A stretch of DNA of 64,000 nt, taken from contig JAAKEZ010000008.1 in NCBI GenBank assembly GCA_018475625.1, forward strand, positions 53,874-117,873, written 5' to 3'. The stretch's first letter is position 1. Every line of letters starts with the position of its first letter. Below, piece after piece: positions 41,905-51,282 of this stretch. The translations under genes and the position numbers were made by a program. Under the pieces are notes generated by a model. It had not been told where the DNA came from. It saw only the letters and a list, made by a program, of their open reading frames with translations, and did no database searches. This DNA is from Candidatus Bathyarchaeota archaeon A05DMB-2. GTDB lineage: Archaea > Thermoproteota > Bathyarchaeia > Bathyarchaeales > Bathycorpusculaceae.

Positions 41905-42069
41905 ATGAGACTTTTCAGCAGAAAAGGGCACGCGGTGAAGAACTGGCATGAGAGGGCAATGATGATTGACCCTAAAAAGACCAAGTTAACAATAGTTCAA
42001 ACAAAGGGCATGAGGAACATTCCACCTTGGGCATACAAAAAATTCAGTTTGCCCCAAATAAACGAATAG
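41905..42069 (+). CDS. Small basic protein of unknown function
   Basis: 54 residues from ATG 41905 with AAAGGAGA upstream (41888-41895) and a TATA-like TTTTAAATAAT near 41850-41860. It has Met/Lys/Arg-rich sequence (RLFSRKGHAVKNWHERAMM, then KGMRNIPPWAYKKF). A clear promoter and ribosome site make it a likely real gene. No family recognised. Confidence 0.55.
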   Translation: MRLFSRKGHAVKNWHERAMMIDPKKTKLTIVQTKGMRNIPPWAYKKFSLPQINE

Positions 42070-42116
42070 CACCATGATAAATTTCAAGTCTTCAACTTAT
42101 TTGGTTCTGCTTGCAT

Positions 42117-42392
42117 TTATGCTTGAGGGAATTTCTCTTTTATCTTGGCGTCCGCGATTTTAGCAATCAACGCGTTTGAAATCAGCACGCACTTGACGCC
42201 TGTAAGCTCCGCTAACTCGGCAGGCTTCTGGTCTTGAGTTACAAGGATTAAATCGTTCTTGCCGGCGAATTCCACGACTTTTCGGTCTTTTGCGCTTTTC
42301 AAACCAGCTTCTTGCGCTGTAAGCACCTCGTAGCCTAACGTTTCAAAGTACTCTTTTAATCCCGCGTACATTTCGTCAAGCAAAAGCTTCAT
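42117..42392 (-). CDS. DUF5615/PIN-like small protein
   Basis: 91 residues. KLLLDEMYAGLKEYFETLGYEV, DRKVVEFAGKNDLILVTQD and a Lys/Glu-rich end match the DUF5615 (Mut7-C/PIN-like) group, with Asp residues D6 and D54-type acid positions expected for a metal site. Some members are toxins or nucleases. No antitoxin gene was seen beside it. Confidence 0.65.
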   Translation of the reverse strand: MKLLLDEMYAGLKEYFETLGYEVLTAQEAGLKSAKDRKVVEFAGKNDLILVTQDQKPAELAELTGVKCVLISNALIAKIADAKIKEKFPQA

Positions 42393-42486
42393 TCTTGCGC
42401 CTCATCAGGCTTATGTTGGTGTCACCGTGTATTTAGAAGTTTTCAAAATTATGCTTCGACGAGTTTCTTCTCGTTTCAGAATATGC

Positions 42487-43122
42487 TTAATCTATGAGTA
42501 GTAGCGCAAAAGTTTCTGGAGTTTTCTCGAACGGAAACGTCACCGATATACCTGCGTTTTTGGCGGTTTTCTTCACGTTCACTCCCACGGCATCTTCGGA
42601 ATACCTCGCCTTCGCTGGGTGCGCGCAGATTTTCGTCTCGAGGTTGCATTTCTCGCATAGCTGGCAGGCGCCGGAAACTAGGCCTACCGCCAGGTTGTAG
42701 CCTTCGCTCATAGCTGCCTTTTCGAGTGCAATAATTGTATCGAGTATTTTCTGCTTGTCGTTTTTCCATGCAGCCCAGAACGCCCTCACTTTTTCTTTCA
42801 TTTCAGGCGGGAAATCAGGGTCGTTCTCGGCTTTGGAAAGGTGCTTTGCCACTTCCTCGTCAGCTTCCGCATGCGACTTGAACTTCATAAACATGGCGTA
42901 ACCGTACTCGCTGACGATTCTCCGGAACTCCGCAGGTGTGGGCGTGAACGGCGGGCACATCAACGTTTTTCCATAGTTGACGCAGCCTACTTTGCATTTG
43001 AGCACGACTCTGTCTTCCACGATTACTTTGTCTGCTGGAATGACTTTTGCGTCTTCAGCGCCCATCTGTAAAGCTAGTTTTCTGAGGAAATCAAATTTTT
43101 CAATACTTGCTTGAGATAGCAT
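42487..43122 (-). CDS. DUF2284 putative metal-binding protein
   Basis: 211 residues. Cys groups KCKVGCVNYGKTLMCPPF near 43-60 and CQLCEKCNLETKICAHP near 158-175 give the DUF2284 pattern, which suggests an Fe-S cluster. The middle is helical. Family of unknown function, common in anaerobes. Monocistronic. Confidence 0.8.
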   Translation of the reverse strand: MLSQASIEKFDFLRKLALQMGAEDAKVIPADKVIVEDRVVLKCKVGCVNYGKTLMCPPFTPTPAEFRRIVSEYGYAMFMKFKSHAEADEEVAKHLSKAENDPDFPPEMKEKVRAFWAAWKNDKQKILDTIIALEKAAMSEGYNLAVGLVSGACQLCEKCNLETKICAHPAKARYSEDAVGVNVKKTAKNAGISVTFPFEKTPETFALLLID

Positions 43123-43210
43123 CGGCTTTCACCATAGTCTTTCCCTGAGGGTTGCATTCGATATAAACATTTAGCCAAACCAGGTACCCAGAGACCATGC
43201 ATAACGCATT

Positions 43211-44704
43211 TTAGAGGAAATCGCCAAGTTCCGCTGAGGATTCGCGTACTTGTCTATCGGTGTTTTTTCCTCTGAGCACGGATGGGAAAATTGCTGTAGC
43301 GTTCAAAGCGGCAAGCCAAAGGTAGGTTGTCTTTAAGCCCCGGACAAACAGTACTTTATCTGCAGTGAAGCTTGTTACATATCCAGCGGTTATCTGCGTG
43401 ACCAGCGTGTAAGGAACTGTCAAGCTTATTATCAGAACAGCCAAGTTGAGGCTGGCTGCAAAGCCGACGTTGAAAACGGTGACTCGGAAGGCGGAGGCTA
43501 TTCCTCTTCTTTCCGCTGGAACTGAACTCATTATAGAACTCATGTTGGGACTGCTGAATATGCCTATGGCGGCTCCGAATAGCACCATGTAAAGCACCAT
43601 TAACGAGTAAGGAGTAGCAGCATCAACCGTTGAAAACAGATACAACGAGATGCTAGAAAGCACAATGCCCAATGTGGTAAAAGGAAGGTGACCAAACCTA
43701 TCTGAAAACTTGCCACTCAACGGGCCAAGCACCAGAAAAGCTATGTCAAAGGGAATTATCCTTAAACCCGCGTCAATTGGACTGAGACCTAAAACAATCT
43801 GGAAATGTAAACTCAACAACAGGAGTACGGCGCCCCACGCAACAGCATTGATTAATTGAGCCAAAATGCCGCCCGCATACTCTCTTATCTTTAGGAGCTT
43901 CAAATCAAGCAGTGGGTTTTTACAACGCTTCTCATAAACCACGAAGGCTGCTAAGCTCACGGCACTTATGATTGCGCATTCAAATGTGATTATTTGGCTT
44001 GCTATGCCGTACGCGGCAAACGTTAAAGCCAAGAGCAAGCTAACAACGAAGAGGGAAAAAGCGAAAAAGCCGTTCCAATCCACACAGGCTCTTTCGCCGT
44101 TGTTGGATGGTACTGTCTCTTTTATCGATAGGTGAGCCCAGGCTGTGCCGAAGATGCCGATTGGCACGTTGATGTAGAATAGAGCGCGCCAGTCTCCTAT
44201 CAATGAAAGGATTACTCCGCTTACTGTTAATCCAGCCATGGCGCCAATCCTGAAGCCAAGATTGTTCATACTGAGTGAAAAACCAAGTTCGTGTTTCGGT
44301 GTAGCATCCACGATCAAGGCGACGCTGTTCGTCAAAATTATGCCTGCCCCAATGCCCTGCACAACTCTGAATAGAATGACTTGTAGTGGGTCGTTGGCTA
44401 TGCTTGTTAAGGCTGAACCGACCGTGAATATGGCGAAGCCGCTGGTGTAGATGTGTTTTCTTCCAACCAAGTCCGTTAATTTTCCAACGAGAAGCAACAC
44501 CACGACACTTCCGAGAAGGTATGCTTGATTAATCCAGATGCCCTGTTCCACATCAGCCTTCAAAGCCGCCATCACTTCTGGAAGGCCGATGATAACTATT
44601 CGGGCATCGATTCCCGCCATGAGAACGCCGATAGTTGTGACTGTAAGCACCAGCCACTTATACTGCAACTTATCCCACCAAGCACGAAATATGCATAACG
44701 CCAT
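43211..44704 (-). CDS. MFS drug/proton antiporter (EmrB/QacA, DHA2-like)
   Basis: 497 residues with about fourteen transmembrane segments. Motifs GIDARIVIIGLPEV (motif D1-like), GKLTDLVGRKHIYT (motif A) and GAMAGLTVSGVILSLIGDWR (motif C-like) identify the DHA2 family. It exports drugs or other small compounds by proton antiport. The substrate is unknown. It is upstream of no other gene on its strand. Confidence 0.8.
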   Translation of the reverse strand: MALCIFRAWWDKLQYKWLVLTVTTIGVLMAGIDARIVIIGLPEVMAALKADVEQGIWINQAYLLGSVVVLLLVGKLTDLVGRKHIYTSGFAIFTVGSALTSIANDPLQVILFRVVQGIGAGIILTNSVALIVDATPKHELGFSLSMNNLGFRIGAMAGLTVSGVILSLIGDWRALFYINVPIGIFGTAWAHLSIKETVPSNNGERACVDWNGFFAFSLFVVSLLLALTFAAYGIASQIITFECAIISAVSLAAFVVYEKRCKNPLLDLKLLKIREYAGGILAQLINAVAWGAVLLLLSLHFQIVLGLSPIDAGLRIIPFDIAFLVLGPLSGKFSDRFGHLPFTTLGIVLSSISLYLFSTVDAATPYSLMVLYMVLFGAAIGIFSSPNMSSIMSSVPAERRGIASAFRVTVFNVGFAASLNLAVLIISLTVPYTLVTQITAGYVTSFTADKVLFVRGLKTTYLWLAALNATAIFPSVLRGKNTDRQVRESSAELGDFL

Positions 44705-44787
44705 CGAACGTCACGGTTGAGATTTAAACATTACTCGCTGAACGAGGGCGAAATGTTGAAGAGAACAGAAAGCATGCTTTGAAGCTG

Positions 44788-47337
44788 CTACCAGCTTATC
44801 TTGGCATTTCTCACCAGCGCTACCTTAACGGAATCGTTGAGCACAAGGGCAAAGATGCTTGAAAGCGCCAAGACTGAAAGAGTTGTTGTTATTGGAAGCA
44901 GCGCAAGGCCAGGTATCCCAAACGCAGTCATCAACGTAACAGCAACCACGCTAAGTATAATGGCGACTGCGAGGGTTCTGCTTGGCTTGGAATTCCAGAA
45001 GTGTCTTCTTTCCCTTACGTTGAAAATCAGAAACATAGCTGAGTAGAACAGGATTTCAAAAGTGTACGTGTAAAGGGTTCCGCTTTCAACGGTGAAGTCG
45101 AAAACATAAATGCCGAGGTACAGCAGGGCGAATGACTCGGCGATTACTAAGAGGCTGAGCGCCAAAGATACTTTCACAAGGTTTGCCACGTTCCAAGTGT
45201 TAGGTTTCTGAGACCACGTCTGATTGTCAGTTGCCATTGCAAGCTTCACAAAATCTGTCGCGAAAAAGTACAGGATAACGGCGAAGGCGGAGACGACGTA
45301 GTCGCCTGTTAAGAGAAAAGAAATCACGACGAACGTGGCTATCTGCAGAGTCCGAACGATTTTGCTTAGAATCCATGCTGTTATCCGCTCGTAAATCGTT
45401 CTACCGTTCTCAATCAGGTCCACGATGCTGGTTAAGCCTTCACGCGTCAAAACCACGCTTGCCGCGCCCTTAGCTACGTCAGTGGCGTTGCTTACCGCTA
45501 TGCCAACCTCAGCCTGTCTCAGTGCGGGTGCGTCGTTCACGCCGTCGCCTGTCATGCCGACAATGTGCTTCGTCGCTTGTAGGCTCTTTACGATTGTGTA
45601 TTTGCCTTCCGGATATATCTCGGCGAATCCGCTGCTTTTCTCCGCGGCTTCTGCGGCCTCCAGCGGGCTCTGCTTTTTGAGTTGCTCCAGATGTGAGGCT
45701 TTCATGACGTTTTCTCCGAGTCCCACGTCCTTGGCGATTTCCTTTGCGATTGGCAAAGCGTCTCCCGTCAACATCTTAACTGACACGCCTAACTCGCCGA
45801 GTTCCGTTATCAACTGTTTGGAGTCGGGTCGGGGCAGGTCGTAGAGCGCCACCAGTCCCACCAGTTTAGGCTGGTCTCCAGCGTCTGTTTTAGCCACTGC
45901 AAGAGTCCTGTACCCCTTCGCCGCGAACTCTTCAACCTGCTCCTCTAAGTCCAGAGCAGTTTTTTCATCGTATCCGCAAGCGTGAACAACCGCGTGAACC
46001 GCTCCCTTCATCACCTTGAATTCGTTGCCCTGTTCATCTTTTATGGTCGCCTCGGTTCTGCGGGTTGCTGGGTCGAATGGGGTGAAGTTTTTCTGAGCGT
46101 AAGACTTGGTGAACAAGTTTTGCTCTTTTGCCTTCGTTATGAACGCGAGGTCGATGGGGTCTTGGTTTGCTTCCTGCGACGCCAATGCGCCGTAGAGAAT
46201 CACGTCTTTTTCCGAAAACTCGTTGAGTGGAATTCGTTTCGCCACTGAAAGCTGATTCATGGTTATGGTTCCAGTCTTGTCGACGCAGAGCACGTCCATG
46301 GTAGCTGCGTCTTCCGAGGCGCTGAGCCTAGTTACGAGGACGCCTTTCTTGGCGAGTTCCATGGAACCTACTGCCATGCTTACCGTAAACATCGCGGGCA
46401 ACGCCACCGGGATAGCTGACAGCAAGAGCACCAGGATGATGGGTAGCAGGTCGAACAGGTTTTTGGCTTCTAACACGGAAAAGACGAGTGCCAACGCGAT
46501 TAGCGCCAAGACTATAATCAGCAGCCATCTCACAACGTTTGATATTACGGTTTCTATGTGCATCTTTGGCTTGGCTATTTGAACTAGCTGCGCGGTTCTT
46601 CCGAAGTAAGTCCGCGTTCCTGTCAGAACCACGATTCCAGTGGATTCGCCTCGTTTGATTATTGAGCCTGAATAGAGCATGTCGCCAGTTTTCTTTTCAA
46701 TTATCGCTGATTCGCCAGTTAAAGCTGACTGGTCAACCTCAAGGGTACCGTCCACCACTTTCACGTCTGCGGGGACAAAGTCGCCTGCTCTCACCCTGAC
46801 TATGTCGCCGGGCACTAATTCTCTGCTTGGCAGCGTTCTCCATTTCTCATCTCTCAGGGTTCTTGCGCTGACCTGAAGTTTCTTCTGCAATGTGTCCACG
46901 GCGCTTGATGCCTTCTGCTCTTCAGTGAAAGCTAAGACCGCGTTAAAGACAAGTAGCCCAGTGACGATGCACAGGTCTGCGTATCTTTGCAGGAACCATG
47001 AGAGTATGATTATGGCTTCAAGCATCCACGCGGTGAGACCCCAGAACTTTTTAGCGAAGCGCACATACGGGTTAGCTTTCTTTTGGGGAACTTCGTTGTA
47101 CCCGTAAAGCTTCAGCCTCTTTTCTACCTCTTCGTTGGTCAAGCCTTTTTCGGAGTTGGACTGGAGGATTTTGAGTACCTCGTCTGTTTTTGCTTTTTGA
47201 AAACTTTCCGCGTCCTCTTTCTCAGCAACAGATTCTCCATAAGCGTGCTTGCTCAAACCTGAATCCTCGAAACTTTTCCTCTGATATTCAGAGAAGTGGG
47301 GTATTTCCACTTTTCCTTCAGCCGCATCAGATTGCAC
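44788..47337 (-). CDS. P-type plasma-membrane H+-ATPase (type IIIA)
   Basis: 849 residues. TGES (SALTGESAIIEK), the phosphorylation site DKTGTITMNQLS (usually DKTGTLT), and MTGDGVNDAPAL are present, with about ten membrane helices. The overall order and the absence of metal-binding N-domains point to the plant/fungal Pma1-like proton pump group, which also occurs in some archaea. It builds the membrane potential or acidifies the medium. The N-terminal cytoplasmic region of about 80 residues is charged. Confidence 0.85.
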   Translation of the reverse strand: MQSDAAEGKVEIPHFSEYQRKSFEDSGLSKHAYGESVAEKEDAESFQKAKTDEVLKILQSNSEKGLTNEEVEKRLKLYGYNEVPQKKANPYVRFAKKFWGLTAWMLEAIIILSWFLQRYADLCIVTGLLVFNAVLAFTEEQKASSAVDTLQKKLQVSARTLRDEKWRTLPSRELVPGDIVRVRAGDFVPADVKVVDGTLEVDQSALTGESAIIEKKTGDMLYSGSIIKRGESTGIVVLTGTRTYFGRTAQLVQIAKPKMHIETVISNVVRWLLIIVLALIALALVFSVLEAKNLFDLLPIILVLLLSAIPVALPAMFTVSMAVGSMELAKKGVLVTRLSASEDAATMDVLCVDKTGTITMNQLSVAKRIPLNEFSEKDVILYGALASQEANQDPIDLAFITKAKEQNLFTKSYAQKNFTPFDPATRRTEATIKDEQGNEFKVMKGAVHAVVHACGYDEKTALDLEEQVEEFAAKGYRTLAVAKTDAGDQPKLVGLVALYDLPRPDSKQLITELGELGVSVKMLTGDALPIAKEIAKDVGLGENVMKASHLEQLKKQSPLEAAEAAEKSSGFAEIYPEGKYTIVKSLQATKHIVGMTGDGVNDAPALRQAEVGIAVSNATDVAKGAASVVLTREGLTSIVDLIENGRTIYERITAWILSKIVRTLQIATFVVISFLLTGDYVVSAFAVILYFFATDFVKLAMATDNQTWSQKPNTWNVANLVKVSLALSLLVIAESFALLYLGIYVFDFTVESGTLYTYTFEILFYSAMFLIFNVRERRHFWNSKPSRTLAVAIILSVVAVTLMTAFGIPGLALLPITTTLSVLALSSIFALVLNDSVKVALVRNAKISW

Positions 47338-47390
47338 AAAACCAACTTCTCAGCATGCAAGTATGGGGTTCTTTTAAGTCTGGTAGCGCA

Positions 47391-47400
47391 AGAATAATAT
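47391..47400 (+). promoter_or_regulatory. TATA box of the SIS-domain gene
   Basis: AATAATATAG, an AT-rich TATA-like box about 40 bases before the proposed start of the SIS-domain protein. Confidence 0.4.
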
Positions 47401-47437
47401 AGAGTATCCGAACTCTTTGAACTGAGGTGCCGTCCGA

Positions 47438-48592
47438 ATCAAGAGCAAAATCAGCAGCATAGGATACGTTAACAAAATCCGAGACAACATACTCAGCATA
47501 AAACGAAGCGAACTTTCACCCCTGTACGACGCTCTGAAAGCAGCGGACTGCGTTGTCTGCGGAGGGTCAGGCAGGTCGCTTTACTCGTTGAATGCTGCCA
47601 TGAGCCAAATCGCCTTGAGCCAAGTGGGCTGGAGAAACAAGGTGGTTTTGACCCCTGACGACCCGGGTTTTCCAGGCAAGAACATGTATGACGCTGCGGC
47701 AGATTTGGAACGGCGCTACAAGAAAACGCTGCTTTTGATGAATTCTGGTAGCGGCTATTCGGATGACCCGTTGGTTATGGCTCAGGACTTAGCCCGCTAC
47801 ATCGAAGAAAAGAAAACCTGCAGGTTCAAGATGGGGTTGATGACCTCTAGTCTTGAGTCGCCGCTGGCGCAGATAGCCAGCCAGTACGGTCACGTAGTGC
47901 ACATCAAGGGGCGTGGAAAATCCAAGCCGTCATTCGAGTACAGCGAGACGGGTATGATGGGCGACATATTCGAGTTAGGCACGCTTCTGCTGCTCTGCAT
48001 GATGATTGAAGCCATCTACAGGAACCTGGAAGCAGACGACGTGTTCCAGCTTTGCAGAGAAGAATTCGAAAGAATAGGCGCCATAATAGACGCTAACGTG
48101 CAGTCGGAAACTTACACGCAGCTGGTTGACCTGCTGGAAAAGCGAACCAACGTGTTCCTCGGCGGAAAAGGCACAGCGAATGAAATCGCCAAAATGACAG
48201 GCGTGAGGCTTTTCCACATCAAGAGCTTCTTGGGCGATAATGTGTACGTGACCAGAGGTGTTAACACTCCTCACCCCCGAGCAGGGGACCTAGAAATTCT
48301 GATGTCTTATTCGGGCGAAACCAAACCTGTCATCATTTGGGCGGATGTGATGAAAAAGTTCAACGGCACCGTTCTGGCAATAACAGGCACGAGAGACTCG
48401 ACTTTAGCCAAGAAGGCCAACCTGAAAATAATCTTGGAGGAGGAATTAAAGCTGGGTGCACCACGACGGTTCTACACAAGGGCAGCGTATGTGCTGAGTC
48501 CTCTGCCTGTTAAATTGGCTGAGAGGTTGGCTCAGAGAGGGCTGAGGCTGCCAGAGTACATTATCAGCTGGTACCATTCAGTAACGCAGTAA
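47438..48592 (+). CDS. Double SIS-domain phosphosugar isomerase-like protein with non-standard start
   Basis: 384 residues if started at ATC 47438. The first SIS domain has DCVVCGGSGRSLYSL; the next standard start (TTG 47588) lies inside this motif and would remove it. The frame is open back to 47426 but holds no ATG, GTG or TTG upstream of 47588. GAGGTG at 47424-47429 is a good ribosome site for ATC 47438. The second SIS-like part has MSYSGETKPVI and TGTRDSTLAKKA. Family members isomerise or bind phosphosugars such as glucosamine-6-P or 6-phospho-3-hexulose. Start uncertain. Confidence 0.75.
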   Translation: MKSKISSIGYVNKIRDNILSIKRSELSPLYDALKAADCVVCGGSGRSLYSLNAAMSQIALSQVGWRNKVVLTPDDPGFPGKNMYDAAADLERRYKKTLLLMNSGSGYSDDPLVMAQDLARYIEEKKTCRFKMGLMTSSLESPLAQIASQYGHVVHIKGRGKSKPSFEYSETGMMGDIFELGTLLLLCMMIEAIYRNLEADDVFQLCREEFERIGAIIDANVQSETYTQLVDLLEKRTNVFLGGKGTANEIAKMTGVRLFHIKSFLGDNVYVTRGVNTPHPRAGDLEILMSYSGETKPVIIWADVMKKFNGTVLAITGTRDSTLAKKANLKIILEEELKLGAPRRFYTRAAYVLSPLPVKLAERLAQRGLRLPEYIISWYHSVTQ

Positions 48593-48610
48593 CAGCCTCT
48601 CCGGATAACC

Positions 48611-50041
48611 TTAGGTTACAGTATTTGCCATCCAGAAAGGCTTGCCTGAAAGGAAAGCCGTCAGGAACTCCGCAAACGTTCTGTTGCCTCGATAGATTTC
48701 AATCACTTCAGTGTTAACGAGAACCTCTAGTTTTTTTCGGAAAGCTTGGGCAATGAGTTCGGCGACGCCTGCGTTTCTGCCGCCGTCTGTCAGTTTCTCT
48801 TTCAGCAGTGCGGCGATGTCTGTGTATTTTCGTTTCAGTTCCACAATCCATCGTCCGTCTTCGATGTAGGGTCCGGAAACCACGTCTTCGCTGCTTGAGT
48901 ATTTGGACAGGAAGTTTTCACACTCATTTTCCCTCTCAAGAGGCGGTCCCAAATGCTTCTTGACGCTAGGCAAGCGGCGTTGCTCAACCTCGAAGACGAA
49001 GGCATTGAGGTTTTTCTCGTCGCTCCATGCAGCGTCTCTGAGGACTTTGAAGTCGCTGAGCTCAATTTGTTTCCGCAAGGCGCGCTGCGTCTTGTAGAGT
49101 TGTCCCCATAGAACGTCGGGGACAGCGTCGATTTTGCCGAGCGGGAGGAATATGAGGTCGGAGCCGTGGTTCTCCAGCTGGGTTTTCAAGGCTTTGGTAG
49201 TTAGGGCTTCTGTTTTTGGCGGGTAGAAGAATAAGGTGGCTGGTTTTTTGAGGTAGACTCGGGCTGCGGCTACGAGTGTGTAGAGTTTCTGCGGCTGCAC
49301 CGCGGAGGCTACGTTTCTTCCTTTGTCCACTGGGTCAACTATCACGAGAGGTTCGGGGAAAAATAGCCTGAGCTCCCGTTCTCTGCCTTTATAGTAGCGT
49401 TCGATGTCTATGGTTGTTCGCGGCGTGAATTGCGTGAAGGCCTGGAGGGTTTGGGTAAAGGATTCATAGCGTAGAACCAGCAGTTCGCAGAGGTAGCCGC
49501 TGAAGCCGCCTGTTTTTATCTCTGCGCCGTAGGCTTTGATGCCTTGGAGGAATTTTTTGAGCAGGCGCACTTCGCCGCGTAAGCGTTCGTTCAGGCGTTT
49601 TTTGACGTAGTCTGTGTGGAACGGTGTTCTGTCGGTGGCGCTTAGCCATTCGCCTGGTTTCGCGTCGTAACAGGGAACAATGTTCACTCTCACGCTGTCG
49701 ATAAATGCTTCGAGGTATGGGTGTTCGGCGAAGCGTTCAATTTGTCGTGCGTTTGGGGTGGCTTCGCGTGCGATTTTCAGGCTGATTTCGCCCAGAGACT
49801 TGCGCGGAATGGATGTGGGTAGGCGCATGAATATGTCGATATCGGGTTCTTCCCTTAGCCATGTGTCTTTCGCCACGGAGCCTTCAACGCGGACTTTGGC
49901 TTTGACGCCGTGCGCCTCGCAAGCGGATGCTACTTGCTGCTCCAGTTGCTTGGCTAAGGCTTCGATTTTTGCCCTGTCTTCTTGTGTGGGCGTGATTTTC
50001 GTGAGGATTTTCGTGTTCACGGCATCTATTTCTTTTTGCAT
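48611..50041 (-). CDS. cca: CCA tRNA nucleotidyltransferase (archaeal class I)
   Basis: 476 residues. The catalytic pair lies in GSVAKDTWLREEPDIDIF, the class I archaeal active site. Later YLCELLVLRYESF and RFVDPVDKGRN-type motifs (here VIVDPVDKGRNVASAV) are family hallmarks. The enzyme adds or repairs the 3' CCA of tRNA. It overlaps no gene and is followed by the ThpR gene on the same strand. Confidence 0.9.
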   Translation of the reverse strand: MQKEIDAVNTKILTKITPTQEDRAKIEALAKQLEQQVASACEAHGVKAKVRVEGSVAKDTWLREEPDIDIFMRLPTSIPRKSLGEISLKIAREATPNARQIERFAEHPYLEAFIDSVRVNIVPCYDAKPGEWLSATDRTPFHTDYVKKRLNERLRGEVRLLKKFLQGIKAYGAEIKTGGFSGYLCELLVLRYESFTQTLQAFTQFTPRTTIDIERYYKGRERELRLFFPEPLVIVDPVDKGRNVASAVQPQKLYTLVAAARVYLKKPATLFFYPPKTEALTTKALKTQLENHGSDLIFLPLGKIDAVPDVLWGQLYKTQRALRKQIELSDFKVLRDAAWSDEKNLNAFVFEVEQRRLPSVKKHLGPPLERENECENFLSKYSSSEDVVSGPYIEDGRWIVELKRKYTDIAALLKEKLTDGGRNAGVAELIAQAFRKKLEVLVNTEVIEIYRGNRTFAEFLTAFLSGKPFWMANTVT

Positions 50042-50054
50042 GGGCTTATCGCTC

Positions 50055-50624
50055 TTATGGTTGTGGGCAGAACTCTTTAAGCGTTGAGTAGACTGGCCCC
50101 TTCGACGTTAGGACGCTTTTTTTGAGTCGCAGGCACCGTGCGTTGATTGTGCCGAATTCGTATTTTGCGTTTTTGTTGATGAAATCGGCGAGTTGCTGCT
50201 TGTTTCTTCCCGAGCGGACTCGGGCGATGGTTAGGTGGGGGCTGAAGCCTTTTGGGTCAGGTGTGAATCCTAAGCCTTTCAGTCTGGGTTCGAGCTGGCT
50301 GAAGACGCTTCTGAGCTGGTCTGTGCCTTCGGTTATTCCCGCCCACACGACTCGGGGGTAGCGCACGTCGGGGAAGGCGCCTATGCCGCTGATTTTGGCG
50401 GTGAAGGGCGTGAACTGGACTTTCTTCATTTCTTCATGGATTTTTTCCGCTGTTGCGGGGGTTATGTTGCCGAGGAAGCGGATTGTTACGTGGATGTTTC
50501 GGGGTTCTACTGGTTTTAGGTCTGCGCCCGTTTGGGCGAGGAGGTTCTGGACGGCTGAGATGCGGTTCAGGACGGCATCGTTTTCCATGTCGAACGCGAT
50601 GAAGCTTCTTATGGACTCGGACAT
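50055..50624 (-). CDS. thpR: RNA 2',3'-cyclic phosphodiesterase (ThpR/LigT)
   Basis: 189 residues. Two HxT motifs, HVTIRFLG and HLTIARVR, plus the 2H-phosphoesterase fold. LigT/ThpR hydrolyses 2',3'-cyclic phosphates on tRNA ends and can ligate tRNA halves; a role next to the CCA enzyme in tRNA repair is sensible. It precedes cca by 13 bases on the minus strand. Confidence 0.9.
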   Translation of the reverse strand: MSESIRSFIAFDMENDAVLNRISAVQNLLAQTGADLKPVEPRNIHVTIRFLGNITPATAEKIHEEMKKVQFTPFTAKISGIGAFPDVRYPRVVWAGITEGTDQLRSVFSQLEPRLKGLGFTPDPKGFSPHLTIARVRSGRNKQQLADFINKNAKYEFGTINARCLRLKKSVLTSKGPVYSTLKEFCPQP

Positions 50625-50715
50625 TGCGGGTGTCTCCGCTATTTTTTACAGGTTCCTTTCATAAATGCTTTTTAATTTTGAGTGTTGCTAATGTAGAAAA
50701 CAAAAAGTGTGTGAC

Positions 50716-51282
50716 ATGAGCGCTGACAAACTTGTGGTCGGTTTAGCCGGCATGCCCGGTTCAGGCAAGTCTGTGGTGGTAGAGACCGCGATGGAAGCGG
50801 GCTACGCCGTGGTTGTTATGGGCGATGTTGTACGGAATGAAACTCGGAAGCGTGAGTTGGAGCTGAATCCTGAGAATATTGGGCGGGTGATGCTTGATTT
50901 GCGGGCGGTGGAAGGTGCCAGCGTGATTGCCGATAGATGTGTCTTGGAGATTGAGCATGCGCCCGGCGCGAAGGTTATCGTGGACGGTTTGAGAAGCTTG
51001 AGCGAGGCTGACGTGTTTAGGGCGCGTTTTCCGCGGTTCATTCTTGTGGCGGTTCATTCTTCGCCTGAGACGCGGTTCAGCAGGCTTTATCGGCGGCGCC
51101 GCAGTGACGACCCTGACGGCTGGGAGGTTTTCCACGAGCGGGACATGCGCGAGCTAAGCGTGGGCTTGGGCAGCGTTATCGCTATGGCTGAATATTTGGT
51201 TGTTAACGAGAACAGCAGGGACGACTTGAAAGCCAAGGTTAGGGATGTGCTTCGGAGGATTGAGGCGCGATGGATGAAGTAG
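50716..51282 (+). CDS. UPF0200 P-loop kinase-like protein
   Basis: About 188 residues from ATG 50716 (GTG 50707 also in frame). Walker A is GLAGMPGSGKSVVVE near residue 9. MGDVVRNETRK, VIVDGLRSLSEADVF and SDDPDGWEVFHERDMREL follow. The UPF0200 family resembles dephospho-CoA or adenylate kinases. It overlaps the UPF0201 gene by 13 bases; the two families occur together in archaea. Substrate unproven. Confidence 0.85.
   Translation: MSADKLVVGLAGMPGSGKSVVVETAMEAGYAVVVMGDVVRNETRKRELELNPENIGRVMLDLRAVEGASVIADRCVLEIEHAPGAKVIVDGLRSLSEADVFRARFPRFILVAVHSSPETRFSRLYRRRRSDDPDGWEVFHERDMRELSVGLGSVIAMAEYLVVNENSRDDLKAKVRDVLRRIEARWMK

Noticed and set aside
42117..42392. Toxin-antitoxin pair
   Set aside because: The PIN-like/DUF5615 protein has no adjacent small antitoxin gene; only a lone member is present.
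47588..48592. Taking the SIS gene from TTG 47588
   Set aside because: This start removes the conserved GGSGRS loop, which is clearly encoded upstream in the same frame.
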